Shown: positions 7,867-17,018, counted from the first letter of the stretch. The stretch is 64,000 bases of DNA from Spirochaetaceae bacterium 4572_59 (GCA_002084805.1 NBMC01000002.1:1-64000); one strand, 5' to 3'. Notes: generated from the sequence alone by a model not told the origin. Numbers and translations are program-made.

Positions 7867-8227
7867 CACTTTTCTCCTGAGGCCGCATACGACTGACACC
7901 TTCAAAACGGCAGCCGGTTTCCATTATAATATGAGGAGCGGTAATATCTCCTACAACCTCGGCACAACCTGCCAGCTCCACCTGAGTTTCTGCTGTGACA
8001 TTGCCCCGAACCTTCCCGCGGACATGAACCGACTTTGCTCCGATTTCAGCTATGACATCTGCATACTCTCCGATAAAAAGATCACCCTCAGCCTCTATGC
8101 GACCTTCAAATTTTCCTTTTATCATCAGTTCCCGGGAGAAGGAAACCTCTCCATTAAAAACTATATCTTCGGCCAAAACCGTATCCAGCCTGTGTTCCTT
8201 AATTTTCCTTGAATGAATTTCAGCCAT
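7856..8227 (-). CDS. bactofilin
   Basis: Bactofilins form nucleotide-free cytoskeletal filaments that organise peptidoglycan enzymes and cell shape. The 123-residue protein has the typical short N-terminus and a beta-helical core of repeating strands (IKGKFEGRIEAEGDLFIGEYADVIAEIGAKSVHVRGKVRGNVTAE). A short polar tail follows. The start overlaps the end of the TyrA-like gene by 8 bp and the end overlaps the TPR gene, so the three are translated in series. No zinc metallopeptidase partner is encoded beside it, unlike many bactofilin loci. Confidence 0.85.
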   Translation of the reverse strand: MAEIHSRKIKEHRLDTVLAEDIVFNGEVSFSRELMIKGKFEGRIEAEGDLFIGEYADVIAEIGAKSVHVRGKVRGNVTAETQVELAGCAEVVGDITAPHIIMETGCRFEGVSRMRPQEKSDEN

Positions 8228-8969
8228 CCAGGTCTCCTAAACTTTCTATTGAATCAAACGTATTCAGCATTTTTTCCAGCCCGTGGTGTAAATCATCCCT
8301 CATATCAGAGGTATAGGGATTATATTTCTGAAGATCTATAAACAACTGCCACGGGTCGTTACAGGTTTGCTTGATAATATCAAGTAAACCGCTGTAACCG
8401 GCTGTTCCGATAGCACTGGGATGTAGATTCATCTCATTCAGCGTTCGTCCTATAAAATGAGTAATACCCTGAGTATAGGCGGCTTCCCTATCATGTTCGT
8501 CCGCTGTCATCTCCTGGATTACAAGCCCCATGGCTCTGAACCGATCTTTCCAGTAAACATACTGTTCATCCCGAAGCCTTTCAGCACATAAAACTATGGG
8601 AAGACCTTCCACACTAATCTTTGCGGAATCGGGTCCGAACATAGGGTGAGTACCCAATATCCCGACCTCCTCTGGAAGGATGGCTTTCATAAGATTAATA
8701 GGATAAACCTTAACTGAACAGCTGTCCACAACTAAAGTGCCTGGCTGCAAATGACCAGAAATATCTTTTAGAACTTCTTCCATGGAAGAAATAGCATTAC
8801 AAAGAAATAAAACCTGACAGTCAAACAGTTCGTCAAAGGAAACCCTGTTAACACCCTTGGGTGTCAAACGATCCGGGTTCCTGGAATATCCATAAACATT
8901 GAAAGTTTCAGCTAATAATCCGGCCCAAAAGGCACCAAAACGCCCTAGACCATATACACCAATACGCAT
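8220..8969 (-). CDS. prephenate dehydrogenase-like protein
   Basis: This is a TyrA-family NAD(P)-binding enzyme. The Rossmann start is GVYGLGRFG, followed by LFLCNAISSMEEVL, VDSCSVK and the catalytic-His region GTHPMFGPDSAK. TyrA oxidatively decarboxylates prephenate to 4-hydroxyphenylpyruvate for tyrosine synthesis. At ~249 residues it is shorter than most TyrA proteins and has no ACT or chorismate mutase domain. I start it at Met5 of the track ORF (8969) because a TATGAT -10 box ends 7 nt before that ATG and no ribosome site is seen. The operon with bactofilin is unexpected for a tyrosine gene, so another substrate is possible. Confidence 0.72.
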   Translation of the reverse strand: MRIGVYGLGRFGAFWAGLLAETFNVYGYSRNPDRLTPKGVNRVSFDELFDCQVLFLCNAISSMEEVLKDISGHLQPGTLVVDSCSVKVYPINLMKAILPEEVGILGTHPMFGPDSAKISVEGLPIVLCAERLRDEQYVYWKDRFRAMGLVIQEMTADEHDREAAYTQGITHFIGRTLNEMNLHPSAIGTAGYSGLLDIIKQTCNDPWQLFIDLQKYNPYTSDMRDDLHHGLEKMLNTFDSIESLGDLDG

Positions 8970-8976
8970 GAAAAAC

Positions 8977-9004
8977 ATCATACTATAATTTCAGGGAGAT
9001 GCAA
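8977..9004 (-). promoter_or_regulatory. promoter of tyrA-like/bactofilin operon, leaderless arrangement
   Basis: The minus strand carries TTGCAT (8999-9004), a 16-bp spacer and TATGAT (8977-8982). The ATG of MRIGVYG at 8969 follows after 7 nt, matching the adk arrangement. Confidence 0.5.
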
Positions 9005-9096
9005 AGACTGTGCGGGAAATCCCTAAGATGGTATTTTCTTCCTTGCCCAAAAGGGATATAATATTTAAAACATTACAACTTATCAGGAGATCAGAA

Positions 9097-10095
9097 ATGT
9101 CATTTGTTAAAGATATGAAAGCACAGGCTATTAAAATGCAGAAAAAGCTGGTATTGCCAGAAGGTAGCGAGCCCAGAACACTGCAGGCTGCACGTATCAT
9201 TGTAGATGAAAAAGTAGTATCAGAGGTATTCCTTATTGGTGCAAAGGCTGAGATTGAAGCAGCGGCTACATCTGCCGGAGTAAAGCTCGACGGGATAACC
9301 ATAGTCGATCCCGCCACATCAGAGTTGGCAGAAGCCTATGGAAAAGAATACTATGAACTGCGAAAACACAAAGGACTTTCTGAGGAAGATGCCGCCTCCC
9401 AGATTAAAGATTGCCTGAAATGGGGAGCCATGATGGTCCGCAAAGGCGATGCTGATGCCATGGTAGCAGGAGCTGACAACCCCACAGGAAAAGTACTGGT
9501 TGCCGGTTTTACTATCGTAAAGACTGCTGCGGGCGTATCTTCAGCTTCGTCCTGTTTTGTAATGGACTTTCCTGAAAAAAAATGGGGACATGATGGTATG
9601 ATGATCTTCTCAGACTGTGCCACAATTCCTGACCCTACAGTTGAGCAGCTGGCTGAAATCACCATTCAGTCCTCAGCTTCCTGTAAAACTTTCCTTCAGA
9701 CTGAACCTGTAACAGCCATGCTCTCTTTTTCTACCAAAGGATCAGCTGCCCACCCCAATGTTGACAAAGTGACCGAAGCCTTCAAACTTGTTCAGGAAAG
9801 GGCGCCCGAACTGAATGTGGACGGAGAATTACAGCTGGATGCTGCGATTGTTGAAAGCGTCGGCGCCAAAAAAGCTCCCGGCTCCAAGGTGGCAGGAAAG
9901 GCCAACACTCTGATTTTCCCCGACCTTCAATCCGGAAATATCGGATACAAACTGGCTCAACGATTTGGAAATGCCGGTGCATACGGCCCCTTCCTCCAGG
10001 GTTTTGCCAAACCTATTTCCGACCTTTCCAGAGGCTGTTCTGTAGAAGATATTGTTAATACAATTTCCGTTACCATGACCCAAGTAGAAGACTAA
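9097..10095 (+). CDS. pta: phosphate acetyltransferase
   Basis: Pta converts acetyl-CoA and phosphate to acetyl phosphate, which acetate kinase uses to make ATP during fermentation. The ~332-residue protein is the short single-domain form (no DRTGG/AAA region): KLVLPEGSEPRT, GGADNPTG-like AGADNPTGKVL, SSASSCFVMDFP, and C-terminal KVAGKANTLIFPDLQSGNIGYKLAQR. The start is the inner ATG at 9097, preceded by AGGAGAT; the track's 9010 start lacks a site. dapB follows 5 bp later. Acetate kinase is not in the window. Confidence 0.93.
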   Translation: MSFVKDMKAQAIKMQKKLVLPEGSEPRTLQAARIIVDEKVVSEVFLIGAKAEIEAAATSAGVKLDGITIVDPATSELAEAYGKEYYELRKHKGLSEEDAASQIKDCLKWGAMMVRKGDADAMVAGADNPTGKVLVAGFTIVKTAAGVSSASSCFVMDFPEKKWGHDGMMIFSDCATIPDPTVEQLAEITIQSSASCKTFLQTEPVTAMLSFSTKGSAAHPNVDKVTEAFKLVQERAPELNVDGELQLDAAIVESVGAKKAPGSKVAGKANTLIFPDLQSGNIGYKLAQRFGNAGAYGPFLQGFAKPISDLSRGCSVEDIVNTISVTMTQVED

Positions 10096-10100
10096 GGTCT

Positions 10101-10844
10101 ATGAATGTAATACTGATGGGATACGGCCGAATGGGCCGGGAAGTAGAACAGATTCTGAATCAGAAAGGTCACAGTATTGTTGCCAGAGTGGATCCCGGCG
10201 GCATGGGAGATATGACAAGTGTTGATGAAGAAAGCCTTAAAAAAGCGGATGCGGTAATTGAGTTCGCCCTGCCTGAAGGGATTGTCAAAAGGGCAGAACT
10301 TTACAGTAGCTACGGACTTAAAGCGGTGATTGCAACCACGGGCTGGGAGAAACAGCGCAAGGATGTACTCTCCCCTTTCAAACAAGATTCCGCCGCTATC
10401 ATGTACGGTTCAAACTTCTCAATGGGTGCGCATCTTTTTTTCAGACTTTCCTCTTATGCAGCATCACTGATCAATAAGCTGGAAGACTATGATGTGGCCG
10501 TGATTGAATACCATCATAATAAAAAAATAGACTCTCCTTCCGGTACGGCTCTTAGCGCTGCCGGAAAGATACTGGAAAATTTGAATAGAAAAAAGGAGAT
10601 CCTCCCGGGAAATCCCCCGGGAGCTATAAAACCTGAACAGCTCCAGATAGTGTCTGTAAGAACGGGAAGTATTCCCGGTATCCATAAGGTTTGCATGGAC
10701 TCTCCTGCGGATACAATAGAACTATCCCATAGTGCAAGAAACCGGGGTGGTTTTGCCCTTGGATCTGTTCTGGCAGCAGAATGGCTGCTCGATCGCTCGG
10801 GGATTTTTTCAGTAGATGAGTTTATGCAGGATTTTCTGGACTGA
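10101..10844 (+). CDS. dapB: 4-hydroxy-tetrahydrodipicolinate reductase
   Basis: DapB reduces hydroxytetrahydrodipicolinate with NAD(P)H in the lysine/diaminopimelate pathway. The nucleotide site is MGYGRMGREV. The signature EYHHNKKIDSPSGTAL contains the catalytic His-His and the Lys and Ser-Gly-Thr of the substrate site. At 247 residues it is of usual size. AAGG lies just before the ATG. It is placed between pta and dapA, giving a likely three-gene operon that supplies peptidoglycan precursor and lysine. Confidence 0.93.
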   Translation: MNVILMGYGRMGREVEQILNQKGHSIVARVDPGGMGDMTSVDEESLKKADAVIEFALPEGIVKRAELYSSYGLKAVIATTGWEKQRKDVLSPFKQDSAAIMYGSNFSMGAHLFFRLSSYAASLINKLEDYDVAVIEYHHNKKIDSPSGTALSAAGKILENLNRKKEILPGNPPGAIKPEQLQIVSVRTGSIPGIHKVCMDSPADTIELSHSARNRGGFALGSVLAAEWLLDRSGIFSVDEFMQDFLD

Positions 10845-10876
10845 GTAGCTGCCCAGACAAATAAGGAGATAACAGA

Positions 10877-11752
10877 ATGTTTAGCGGAGTTTTCACAGCA
10901 CTTGTGACCCCTTTTAACAGTAAGAAAGAAATCGATACGGATGCACTGAAAAAGATTGTCAGATTTCAGCTGGATAAAGGGATTTCCGGCTTGGTCCCTG
11001 TCGGTACAACAGGAGAGAGCCCAACTGTAAGCCATGACGAAAACATGGATGTGATCGAAATTGTTATAAAAGAGACAAAAGGTAAGGTTCCGGTTATTGC
11101 GGGAACCGGTTCAAACTCTACTGACGAAGCAATCAGAATGACCAAAATTGCCAAACTCATTGGAGCCGATGCCAGTCTTCAGGTTGCCCCCTACTACAAC
11201 AAACCGACACAGGAAGGCCTGTACCGTCATTTTATGACTATTGCCGACGCGGTGGATCTTCCCATAATGGTTTACAACGTCCAAGGCCGAACCGCTGTCA
11301 ATATTGATACAGACACTCTTATGAGACTGGCCAAGCATGAAAATATTGTTGCCGTAAAAGAAGCAAGCGGTGATCTGAATCAAATGATGGATGTTCTGAA
11401 ACGGAAACCAGCAGATTTTGATGTTCTTTCAGGCGATGACAACCTGGCTCTGCCCCTTACCCTATTAGGTGGAAGCGGTGTTGTATCGGTTGCCAGTAAT
11501 ATTGTACCCCAGTGGATGGAAGAGATGGTTAAGGCTGCCCGCCGCGGTGATTTGGAAAAAGCCAGAACCATTCACTACGAAATGCTCCCCCTCTTTAAAT
11601 CAATGTTTATTGAAACAAATCCCATTCCTGTAAAATCAGCCATGGCACTGATGGGGCTGCTGGATGAAGAGTTCAGATTACCCCTCTGTCCTCCTTCTGA
11701 TGAGAATAGGGCCTATCTGAAAAAAGTATTGATAGATCAGGGACTCCTGTAA
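10877..11752 (+). CDS. dapA: 4-hydroxy-tetrahydrodipicolinate synthase
   Basis: DapA condenses pyruvate with aspartate semialdehyde. It is a TIM-barrel aldolase: FSGVFTALVTPF, PVGTTGESPT, and the catalytic Tyr region YYNKPTQEG. The Schiff-base Lys lies in IVAVKEASGD and LSGDD follows. At 291 residues it is of usual length. AGGAG lies 8 nt before the ATG. It is the last gene of pta-dapB-dapA and is followed at once by a strong terminator. Confidence 0.95.
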   Translation: MFSGVFTALVTPFNSKKEIDTDALKKIVRFQLDKGISGLVPVGTTGESPTVSHDENMDVIEIVIKETKGKVPVIAGTGSNSTDEAIRMTKIAKLIGADASLQVAPYYNKPTQEGLYRHFMTIADAVDLPIMVYNVQGRTAVNIDTDTLMRLAKHENIVAVKEASGDLNQMMDVLKRKPADFDVLSGDDNLALPLTLLGGSGVVSVASNIVPQWMEEMVKAARRGDLEKARTIHYEMLPLFKSMFIETNPIPVKSAMALMGLLDEEFRLPLCPPSDENRAYLKKVLIDQGLL

Positions 11753-11757
11753 AAACA

Positions 11758-11793
11758 AAAAAAGGACTGTTCCATGGGAGCAGTCCTTTTTTG
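11758..11793. terminator. bidirectional terminator between dapA and methyltransferase gene
   Basis: A 10-bp stem AAAAGGACTG / CAGTCCTTTT with an 11-nt loop is flanked by an A run before and T run after. It serves dapA on the plus strand and the converging methyltransferase gene on the minus strand. Confidence 0.9.
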
Positions 11794-11807
11794 TTAAGGC
11801 TATTTTA

Positions 11808-12464
11808 TTAGGGTTTCCTGAACACAGCCAGAGAACGGCCATCCTGGTACTCCAGATTCCATCCGCTTTTAAGACCAAGCATCTGTAAAGAAGAGGCAGA
11901 GTAAAAACGTATGTGAGTAACATCTTCTTTATACCACCAGGATCCAAAGCACTTTTTATCATAGTTTTGCAGAAAGGCGCTTTGCAGAATAATCTTGGCA
12001 CCCGTTTCTGAAAGGGACGCTATTTTTCGAAATTCACTCAGGGGATCAACCAAATGCTCCAGAACCTCCGAAAGAAGAATACAAGAAAAGGTTCTTCCTT
12101 CAGGCCAGGTAGGAGAAAAATACTTATCATAACTGCACACATCCAGACCTTTTCTTTTCAACATATCCGTCAGAACAGGGCGGGGACCGCTACCGAAATC
12201 CAGAACTGCCCCGCCGGAGTACCAAGGATCCATACCTTCTGATATAAAACGCTCCAACCAGGAGATATAGCCCTGATCCCCGCCACTGTTATGATGAAGC
12301 TCATAACGGGCTTTTTCTTCGAGTTCATCCGGAAGAGATGCTCTTCCCTGAAAAATAAGAGAACAATCAGGGCAAAGGTAAAAATTCCTATTCTGTTTGC
12401 TGTTATGGTAAAAATGATCAGACCGTGAAGAACAAAGGGGACAATTCCCGGACTCCTCCATCAT
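11808..12464 (-). CDS. zinc-ribbon class I SAM-dependent methyltransferase
   Basis: An N-terminal zinc ribbon (CPLC...CPDC, residues ~8-32) precedes a class I methyltransferase fold. That fold has SAM motif I VLDFGSGPRP, an acidic motif II (DVCSYDKYF), LLSEVLEHLVDP and a C-terminal TDVTHIRFYS-like segment (EDVTHIRFYSASSL). The organisation is that of the Methyltransf_23/Ubi-type proteins. The substrate is unknown. The start overlaps the rsmA stop by ATGA, so it is translationally coupled at the end of a five-gene operon. Confidence 0.75.
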   Translation of the reverse strand: MMEESGNCPLCSSRSDHFYHNSKQNRNFYLCPDCSLIFQGRASLPDELEEKARYELHHNSGGDQGYISWLERFISEGMDPWYSGGAVLDFGSGPRPVLTDMLKRKGLDVCSYDKYFSPTWPEGRTFSCILLSEVLEHLVDPLSEFRKIASLSETGAKIILQSAFLQNYDKKCFGSWWYKEDVTHIRFYSASSLQMLGLKSGWNLEYQDGRSLAVFRKP

Positions 12465-13348
12465 TTTTCTTTTTGAATCTCCGCCAGACGGTTGGCAATC
12501 CGTACATAGCTATCCACTGAAACTCTTTCCGACCTCAAAGTAAGAGCAAGCCCTTCCTCTTCAAAAACCTGAAAAAGTTCATCCTTTCCAAATTGCTGAA
12601 AGCGATGCCCGGCCATGGAGGTCAGGTTATTACGGATGGTTTTTCTGCGGGAAACAAAAATATCCCTGATCAGATTCTGAAAAAGTTTTGCATCTTTCAG
12701 ATTATATTTATGATGGGGAGTCAGCATAATAATACGGGATGCCACTCTGGGCACAGGGTAGAAGGAACCGGGATTCAGGGTACCGCAATCTTTTATATTA
12801 AAGGCGGACTGACATAAAATGGAGAAAGAAGAGTAGTTTTTTGAACCGATCTTAGCACATATTCTGTCTCCCATTTCACTCTGAACAGTCAAAACAAGCC
12901 GGGCGGGAAGCATATCTTTCTCTATAAAATCGGCAATGATGGCAGATGCTGCATTATAGGGAAGATTTCCCAGAACCTTATCCGGCATTCCCGTTGCTAG
13001 AACCTCTTCCTCCCAGGTTTTCAGAACATCTCCGCTTACAATGTTGAAACGGGAAAATTCCGCCATGGCACGGCTGAGATATTCTACATAGCCGGGATCT
13101 ATTTCAAATGCCGTCAGATTCACTGGATAGGCGGCGGCTAATTTAGTAATAGCTCCCAGACCGGGACCAATTTCCCAGACCCTTTCATCTTCCTGAATAT
13201 CAAGCTGTTTGACAATTTTCTCTCTGGCTCCCCGGTTTATCAGAAAGTTCTGGCCCCATCTCTTTCTGGGACCAAGCCCCATCATCTCAAGCAGAGCCTT
13301 GATTTCAGAGATAGAATCATAGTTCAAATCCAGCTTTTCTTTTTCCAT
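12461..13348 (-). CDS. rsmA: 16S rRNA dimethyladenosine transferase RsmA
   Basis: RsmA (KsgA) dimethylates two adjacent adenines near the 3' end of 16S rRNA, a late check on small-subunit assembly. It shows RKRWGQNFLINRG at the N-terminus, SAM motif WEIGPGLGAIT, the catalytic NLPYNAAS and SVDSYVRIANRLAE at the end. At 295 residues it is of usual length. The first 32 bp overlap the comEC end, which is long for an operon overlap and suggests coupled translation. Confidence 0.93.
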   Translation of the reverse strand: MEKEKLDLNYDSISEIKALLEMMGLGPRKRWGQNFLINRGAREKIVKQLDIQEDERVWEIGPGLGAITKLAAAYPVNLTAFEIDPGYVEYLSRAMAEFSRFNIVSGDVLKTWEEEVLATGMPDKVLGNLPYNAASAIIADFIEKDMLPARLVLTVQSEMGDRICAKIGSKNYSSFSILCQSAFNIKDCGTLNPGSFYPVPRVASRIIMLTPHHKYNLKDAKLFQNLIRDIFVSRRKTIRNNLTSMAGHRFQQFGKDELFQVFEEEGLALTLRSERVSVDSYVRIANRLAEIQKEK

Positions 13349-14819
13349 GTATAAATACTCCGGGTCTATAGAATTCGAGTAATAATACAGGAATCAGAAA
13401 TAGAAGGAAAGGACCAGCAGTTGTTATTATTGCCTCAACAGGCTTAAAATGTCCGAAAAATTCGGCGCATACCTGAAGAATACGTTCCAGAGGAATAAGG
13501 ATTCCCCCGAATAGGAATTTGAAAAATCTGAATCCCGGAAAAAACAGCCAGAATATTCCCACATAAAGATAGAGAGTCACCAGAGGCGTTAAGACAAGGG
13601 ATGCCATAATACCAATTGGATAAGACTTTCCGAAAACTGTTAAAACCAGAGCACTTGTCCATAGCTGAGCTCCCAGAGAGGCACAGAGAGGCAAACGCAG
13701 CCAGATCGGGATAATTCCTTCCAGTATTGTATTCATACGGCTGCCGCTGATCATAATCCCGGCCAGGGCCAGATAGGAGAGCTGACTGGACAGAGAATTT
13801 ATAGATGATGGATCAAGCAATCCATGGACCAGATAACTGAAGAAAAGGACATTCAGGCCGTTAAAACTGCGCTGTGTCAGTTTTCCCAGGCCAAAAAGTA
13901 GATACATACTGACAGCTCTTACCAGGGAAGGACGAAATCCCACCAGCCATAAAAAAATCACAAGTCCTCCCATAGAAATGATATATCCTCCCCGTGTTCC
14001 GAAGAGGATGTGACCGGCCAGAAACAGGAGTACCCCAACAAGACCGGCATGAAAACCGGACAAAGCCATAATATGCGCCGTACCGGATTTTCTGAAAAGT
14101 TCGGAAAACTGCTTCTTGGAGGGATGATCCATCCCTAGCACCAGAGCAGGAAGAAGAACTTCTGTATCCCTGCTAATCAAAGAGCATTTCGCCCTAATAC
14201 GGGCCAGTAATTTCAAACGGCGTTCCCCAAGGGGAGCATTGGATTCTATGCTGAGAGATTTTCCATTGAAAATCCACTCATCCTTTCCACCTGAAGAAAT
14301 TGAAAACCGGCCTGAAACCCTTATTTCTGTTCCTCGTCCTATAACAGAACCATCTTGTTTAATGGACTTCCTTTGTATAAAAATACAAACAGGACAGTCG
14401 GCAGCCCCCTGGATTCCCTCAGAGCCATCTACATAAGTACAGTCCATCTTCAGCCTCAGACTATGCGAACCCATCCAGACGGGATCATCACTCAAGACAC
14501 CGTGGAGGACCTGAATACGCTCCACAGAAATAGGCAGATATCCACTATTGCGATACTGGAGACTGTACTGAAAGAAAAATAGATAGAAGACAATAATTAA
14601 ACTGCTAAACAATCCCTTGAACCCGAATTGTATAAGAAACGCTGAAAGAAAAAAAATTATGAGAAGATCATATAGCTGAAGAGCACCTGCCTCTTGGAGA
14701 TGCATATCTCCTATTACAAGCAGAACGACTACCAGCAATAGGGGCGCTGGTAGTTGAAAGGAAAGAATTTTCAACTTCATATATAACAAACAACAGAGAA
14801 GAAGTGCTGATTGATTCAA
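13317..14819 (-). CDS. ComEC/Rec2-family membrane protein (channel core only)
   Basis: This is a polytopic membrane protein with about nine or ten hydrophobic helices and the ComEC competence signature SGTAHIMALSGFHAGLVGVLL. ComEC is the inner-membrane channel for DNA uptake. Full-length forms exceed 700 residues and end in a metallo-beta-lactamase-like nuclease domain. This 500-residue protein stops after the membrane core, and no HxHxDH motif follows. The track start is TTG with only a weak ribosome site; an ATG at 14780 (MKLKILS) is the alternative. No pilin or DprA gene is nearby, so a role in DNA uptake is not shown. Confidence 0.78.
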   Translation of the reverse strand: MNQSALLLCCLLYMKLKILSFQLPAPLLLVVVLLVIGDMHLQEAGALQLYDLLIIFFLSAFLIQFGFKGLFSSLIIVFYLFFFQYSLQYRNSGYLPISVERIQVLHGVLSDDPVWMGSHSLRLKMDCTYVDGSEGIQGAADCPVCIFIQRKSIKQDGSVIGRGTEIRVSGRFSISSGGKDEWIFNGKSLSIESNAPLGERRLKLLARIRAKCSLISRDTEVLLPALVLGMDHPSKKQFSELFRKSGTAHIMALSGFHAGLVGVLLFLAGHILFGTRGGYIISMGGLVIFLWLVGFRPSLVRAVSMYLLFGLGKLTQRSFNGLNVLFFSYLVHGLLDPSSINSLSSQLSYLALAGIMISGSRMNTILEGIIPIWLRLPLCASLGAQLWTSALVLTVFGKSYPIGIMASLVLTPLVTLYLYVGIFWLFFPGFRFFKFLFGGILIPLERILQVCAEFFGHFKPVEAIITTAGPFLLFLIPVLLLEFYRPGVFIHGKRKAGFEL

Positions 14820-14836
14820 AAAAAAAGCCTGATTCC

Positions 14837-16006
14837 CTAATTAGCAGATTCCCTGGCCAGTCTGTTGATGGCTGGAGTATAATCCGAAAATTGAACCTCG
14901 GCCAGAACCCCACTCCCCGATTTATTACCGGACATACCAATGGATTTGATAATTTGTTTAATATATCCAAGCTCTTTCTGACTTGCAGTAATACCCTCCT
15001 GCTGACGTTTATTGAATAGAGCCAGTCTTGTGGAAAGGATATCAACTGCCTTGTCACTACCAATAACACCCAGAGCATAGAGAGAATACAGGGTTTCATT
15101 GACATCATAGTCACGTTTGATAATTTCACTCAGAAAAGGAGAAGCCGCATCATCATTCGCTTTATTTTCAATAAGAACCTTCATGGCTTCAATCCGAAGT
15201 TTAGAAAGCTCATCCTGTTCGATTTTATCAGCGGTCTGATATTTCAATCCCTCTTCCAGAGCCAAAACAGCGATTTTGTTCTTGTTATCTGCCGGAGCGG
15301 AAGATTCTTTTTCAACAAAGAGTGCTGTTTTTTTAACATCGTAATCCGCTTCTTTCACGATAGCCAGAATAGGTTCTGTAGGATCTTCTGTGATATATTT
15401 AAGAGCTTCTCCCGCCAGATTTTTCGTTCTCTTGGAATACCAGCCAATGTAGGAATAAAAAACCGGTTCAAAACCGATAGGCTCCCTCATTTTCTGAAGG
15501 GCCATAACAGCTCCATAGGCTTCGATTTCCGCATTATCCCGATTAATCTGCTGCGTATTAAAGTTCAGGTTCCGTAGAATAGTAGCAACTTCTGGAGCAT
15601 ATTTAACAGAACGGATATTGCCTAGAGCAATAAGAGCATCGGCAACTAACAGGGAATCATCCGTATGAGTTGCAACAAAAAAGATTTGATCTTCCGCATC
15701 GAGAGATTTTAACTCGCCCAGTTCCTTTACGATCATCCGAGTCATCTTAATCCATTGCATCATCAGAACGACATCGCCACGGAACTTCTGCAGATCCCCG
15801 TTCATCTCTTCCAGAGCTTCAATAAGAACAGGCTCAAAGGCACGGTCATCCAATTTTACAATGTTATTCAGGATCATCTCTTTCTGTTCAAAGGAAATTG
15901 CCCGGCGGTAAAGACGGGTCCAGACCTCAGACTGATCTCCGGCAAATAGAGAAAAAGGAAGTGAGAACAAAGTCAGTAATAGAATTATTCTTGAAGTTTT
16001 TTTCAT
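14837..16006 (-). CDS. secreted HEAT-repeat protein
   Basis: The signal peptide ends at LFAGDQ. The mature protein (~370 residues) is made of alpha-helical HEAT-like repeats, for example ADALIALGNIRSVKYAPEVATILRNL and ALGVIGSDKAVDILSTRL. It is probably periplasmic and acts as a scaffold. The start has AGGAG upstream. It lies between a lipoprotein gene (12 bp) and comEC (17 bp), in one transcript. The specific function is not recognised. Confidence 0.7.
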   Translation of the reverse strand: MKKTSRIILLLTLFSLPFSLFAGDQSEVWTRLYRRAISFEQKEMILNNIVKLDDRAFEPVLIEALEEMNGDLQKFRGDVVLMMQWIKMTRMIVKELGELKSLDAEDQIFFVATHTDDSLLVADALIALGNIRSVKYAPEVATILRNLNFNTQQINRDNAEIEAYGAVMALQKMREPIGFEPVFYSYIGWYSKRTKNLAGEALKYITEDPTEPILAIVKEADYDVKKTALFVEKESSAPADNKNKIAVLALEEGLKYQTADKIEQDELSKLRIEAMKVLIENKANDDAASPFLSEIIKRDYDVNETLYSLYALGVIGSDKAVDILSTRLALFNKRQQEGITASQKELGYIKQIIKSIGMSGNKSGSGVLAEVQFSDYTPAINRLARESAN

Positions 16007-16018
16007 TCTTGGCCTCTC

Positions 16019-16900
16019 CTATTTGAGGACCTGTTTTGTCACAGGAATTACAACATATTCTTTTAAAATAATATCAGTAGTATCACCATTACGATTCAAA
16101 GTTTTTTCTTCGCTAACATTACCATTCTCGTCATAGGAGAACTCTACCGTTCTGGAAACATTCTTACCGTAGTAGAAGAGAGATTTTACCATAACACCAT
16201 CCTGAAAGACATATTCGGTTTTCTTTTCAAGCTTGGATGAGGCAGTATATGTTGCTTCGGAAATAAGAGTATTAGCTTCATATTCTAGCAGAGTATAGCC
16301 TTCCATCTCTCCGGCAGGGAGAAAAAAGCTTATCCGTGAGATTTTGTCATTCTCGTATTCATATTCCGTATACATCATGGGAATTCCACCGCTGTCCCCG
16401 GAAATCCATTTGATTTTGTGGCCTTCCTTATCATATTCATAAGAAGAAACCCCCTGCAGTTCACCCGTAGGAGTCATAAAAGACTCTTCTACAAGCTGTT
16501 TATCCCGGTCATAAGAAAAAACAGACTGGGAAATAACCTCATTCCCTGAGATATATTCACTGCGGATCAGCAATCCATCTTCATAATAGAACAGTTCTTC
16601 TGAAACCACGGCTTCATCAGAACCGATATGTGTCTTTTTCAAGATACGTCCATTATCATCATATTCATACAAACGGTAGCCGTCGATAAATCCATCACCA
16701 TACTGAATGGTTTCCTGTGAGACAAAAAATTCATCTTCTGTCACGGTAACCCATTCCGGTTTTTCCTCTGCCTGAGCAGAAGACAGATCTTCAGCCTGCG
16801 GCGCTTCAGCCTTGTCCGCATCTTTAACAGGCGCAGAAGCACAAGCAATAAAGAATAGAGCAGGGAGTACGATTCCCAGGTTTTTCAGGGATTTAAACAT
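16019..16900 (-). CDS. lipoprotein with YD/toxin-wing-like beta repeats
   Basis: Lipobox FFIACAS lies near residue 20, followed by a low-complexity Ala/Glu linker. Eight or so imperfect ~20-residue repeats of the pattern [LY]xYExDGxxIxK follow, for example YRLYEYDDNGRILKKTHIG and VEFSYDENGNVSEEKTL. They resemble the YD/RHS or antitoxin YwqK-type repeats and should form a beta-sheet ribbon on the outer envelope. AGGAGA lies 9 nt before the ATG. It is the first gene of the five-gene operon ending in rsmA and the methyltransferase. The function is unknown. Confidence 0.65.
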   Translation of the reverse strand: MFKSLKNLGIVLPALFFIACASAPVKDADKAEAPQAEDLSSAQAEEKPEWVTVTEDEFFVSQETIQYGDGFIDGYRLYEYDDNGRILKKTHIGSDEAVVSEELFYYEDGLLIRSEYISGNEVISQSVFSYDRDKQLVEESFMTPTGELQGVSSYEYDKEGHKIKWISGDSGGIPMMYTEYEYENDKISRISFFLPAGEMEGYTLLEYEANTLISEATYTASSKLEKKTEYVFQDGVMVKSLFYYGKNVSRTVEFSYDENGNVSEEKTLNRNGDTTDIILKEYVVIPVTKQVLK

Positions 16901-17018
16901 TGATTACAATCTCCTATTGCCTTGATTCCGTAATTTCGGATCGAGGTAAGTATTATACTAAATCAGATGTGTTCAACCTTAATATGATTAGAGAAAAAAG
17001 TAAAGAATTCAGAGACAA

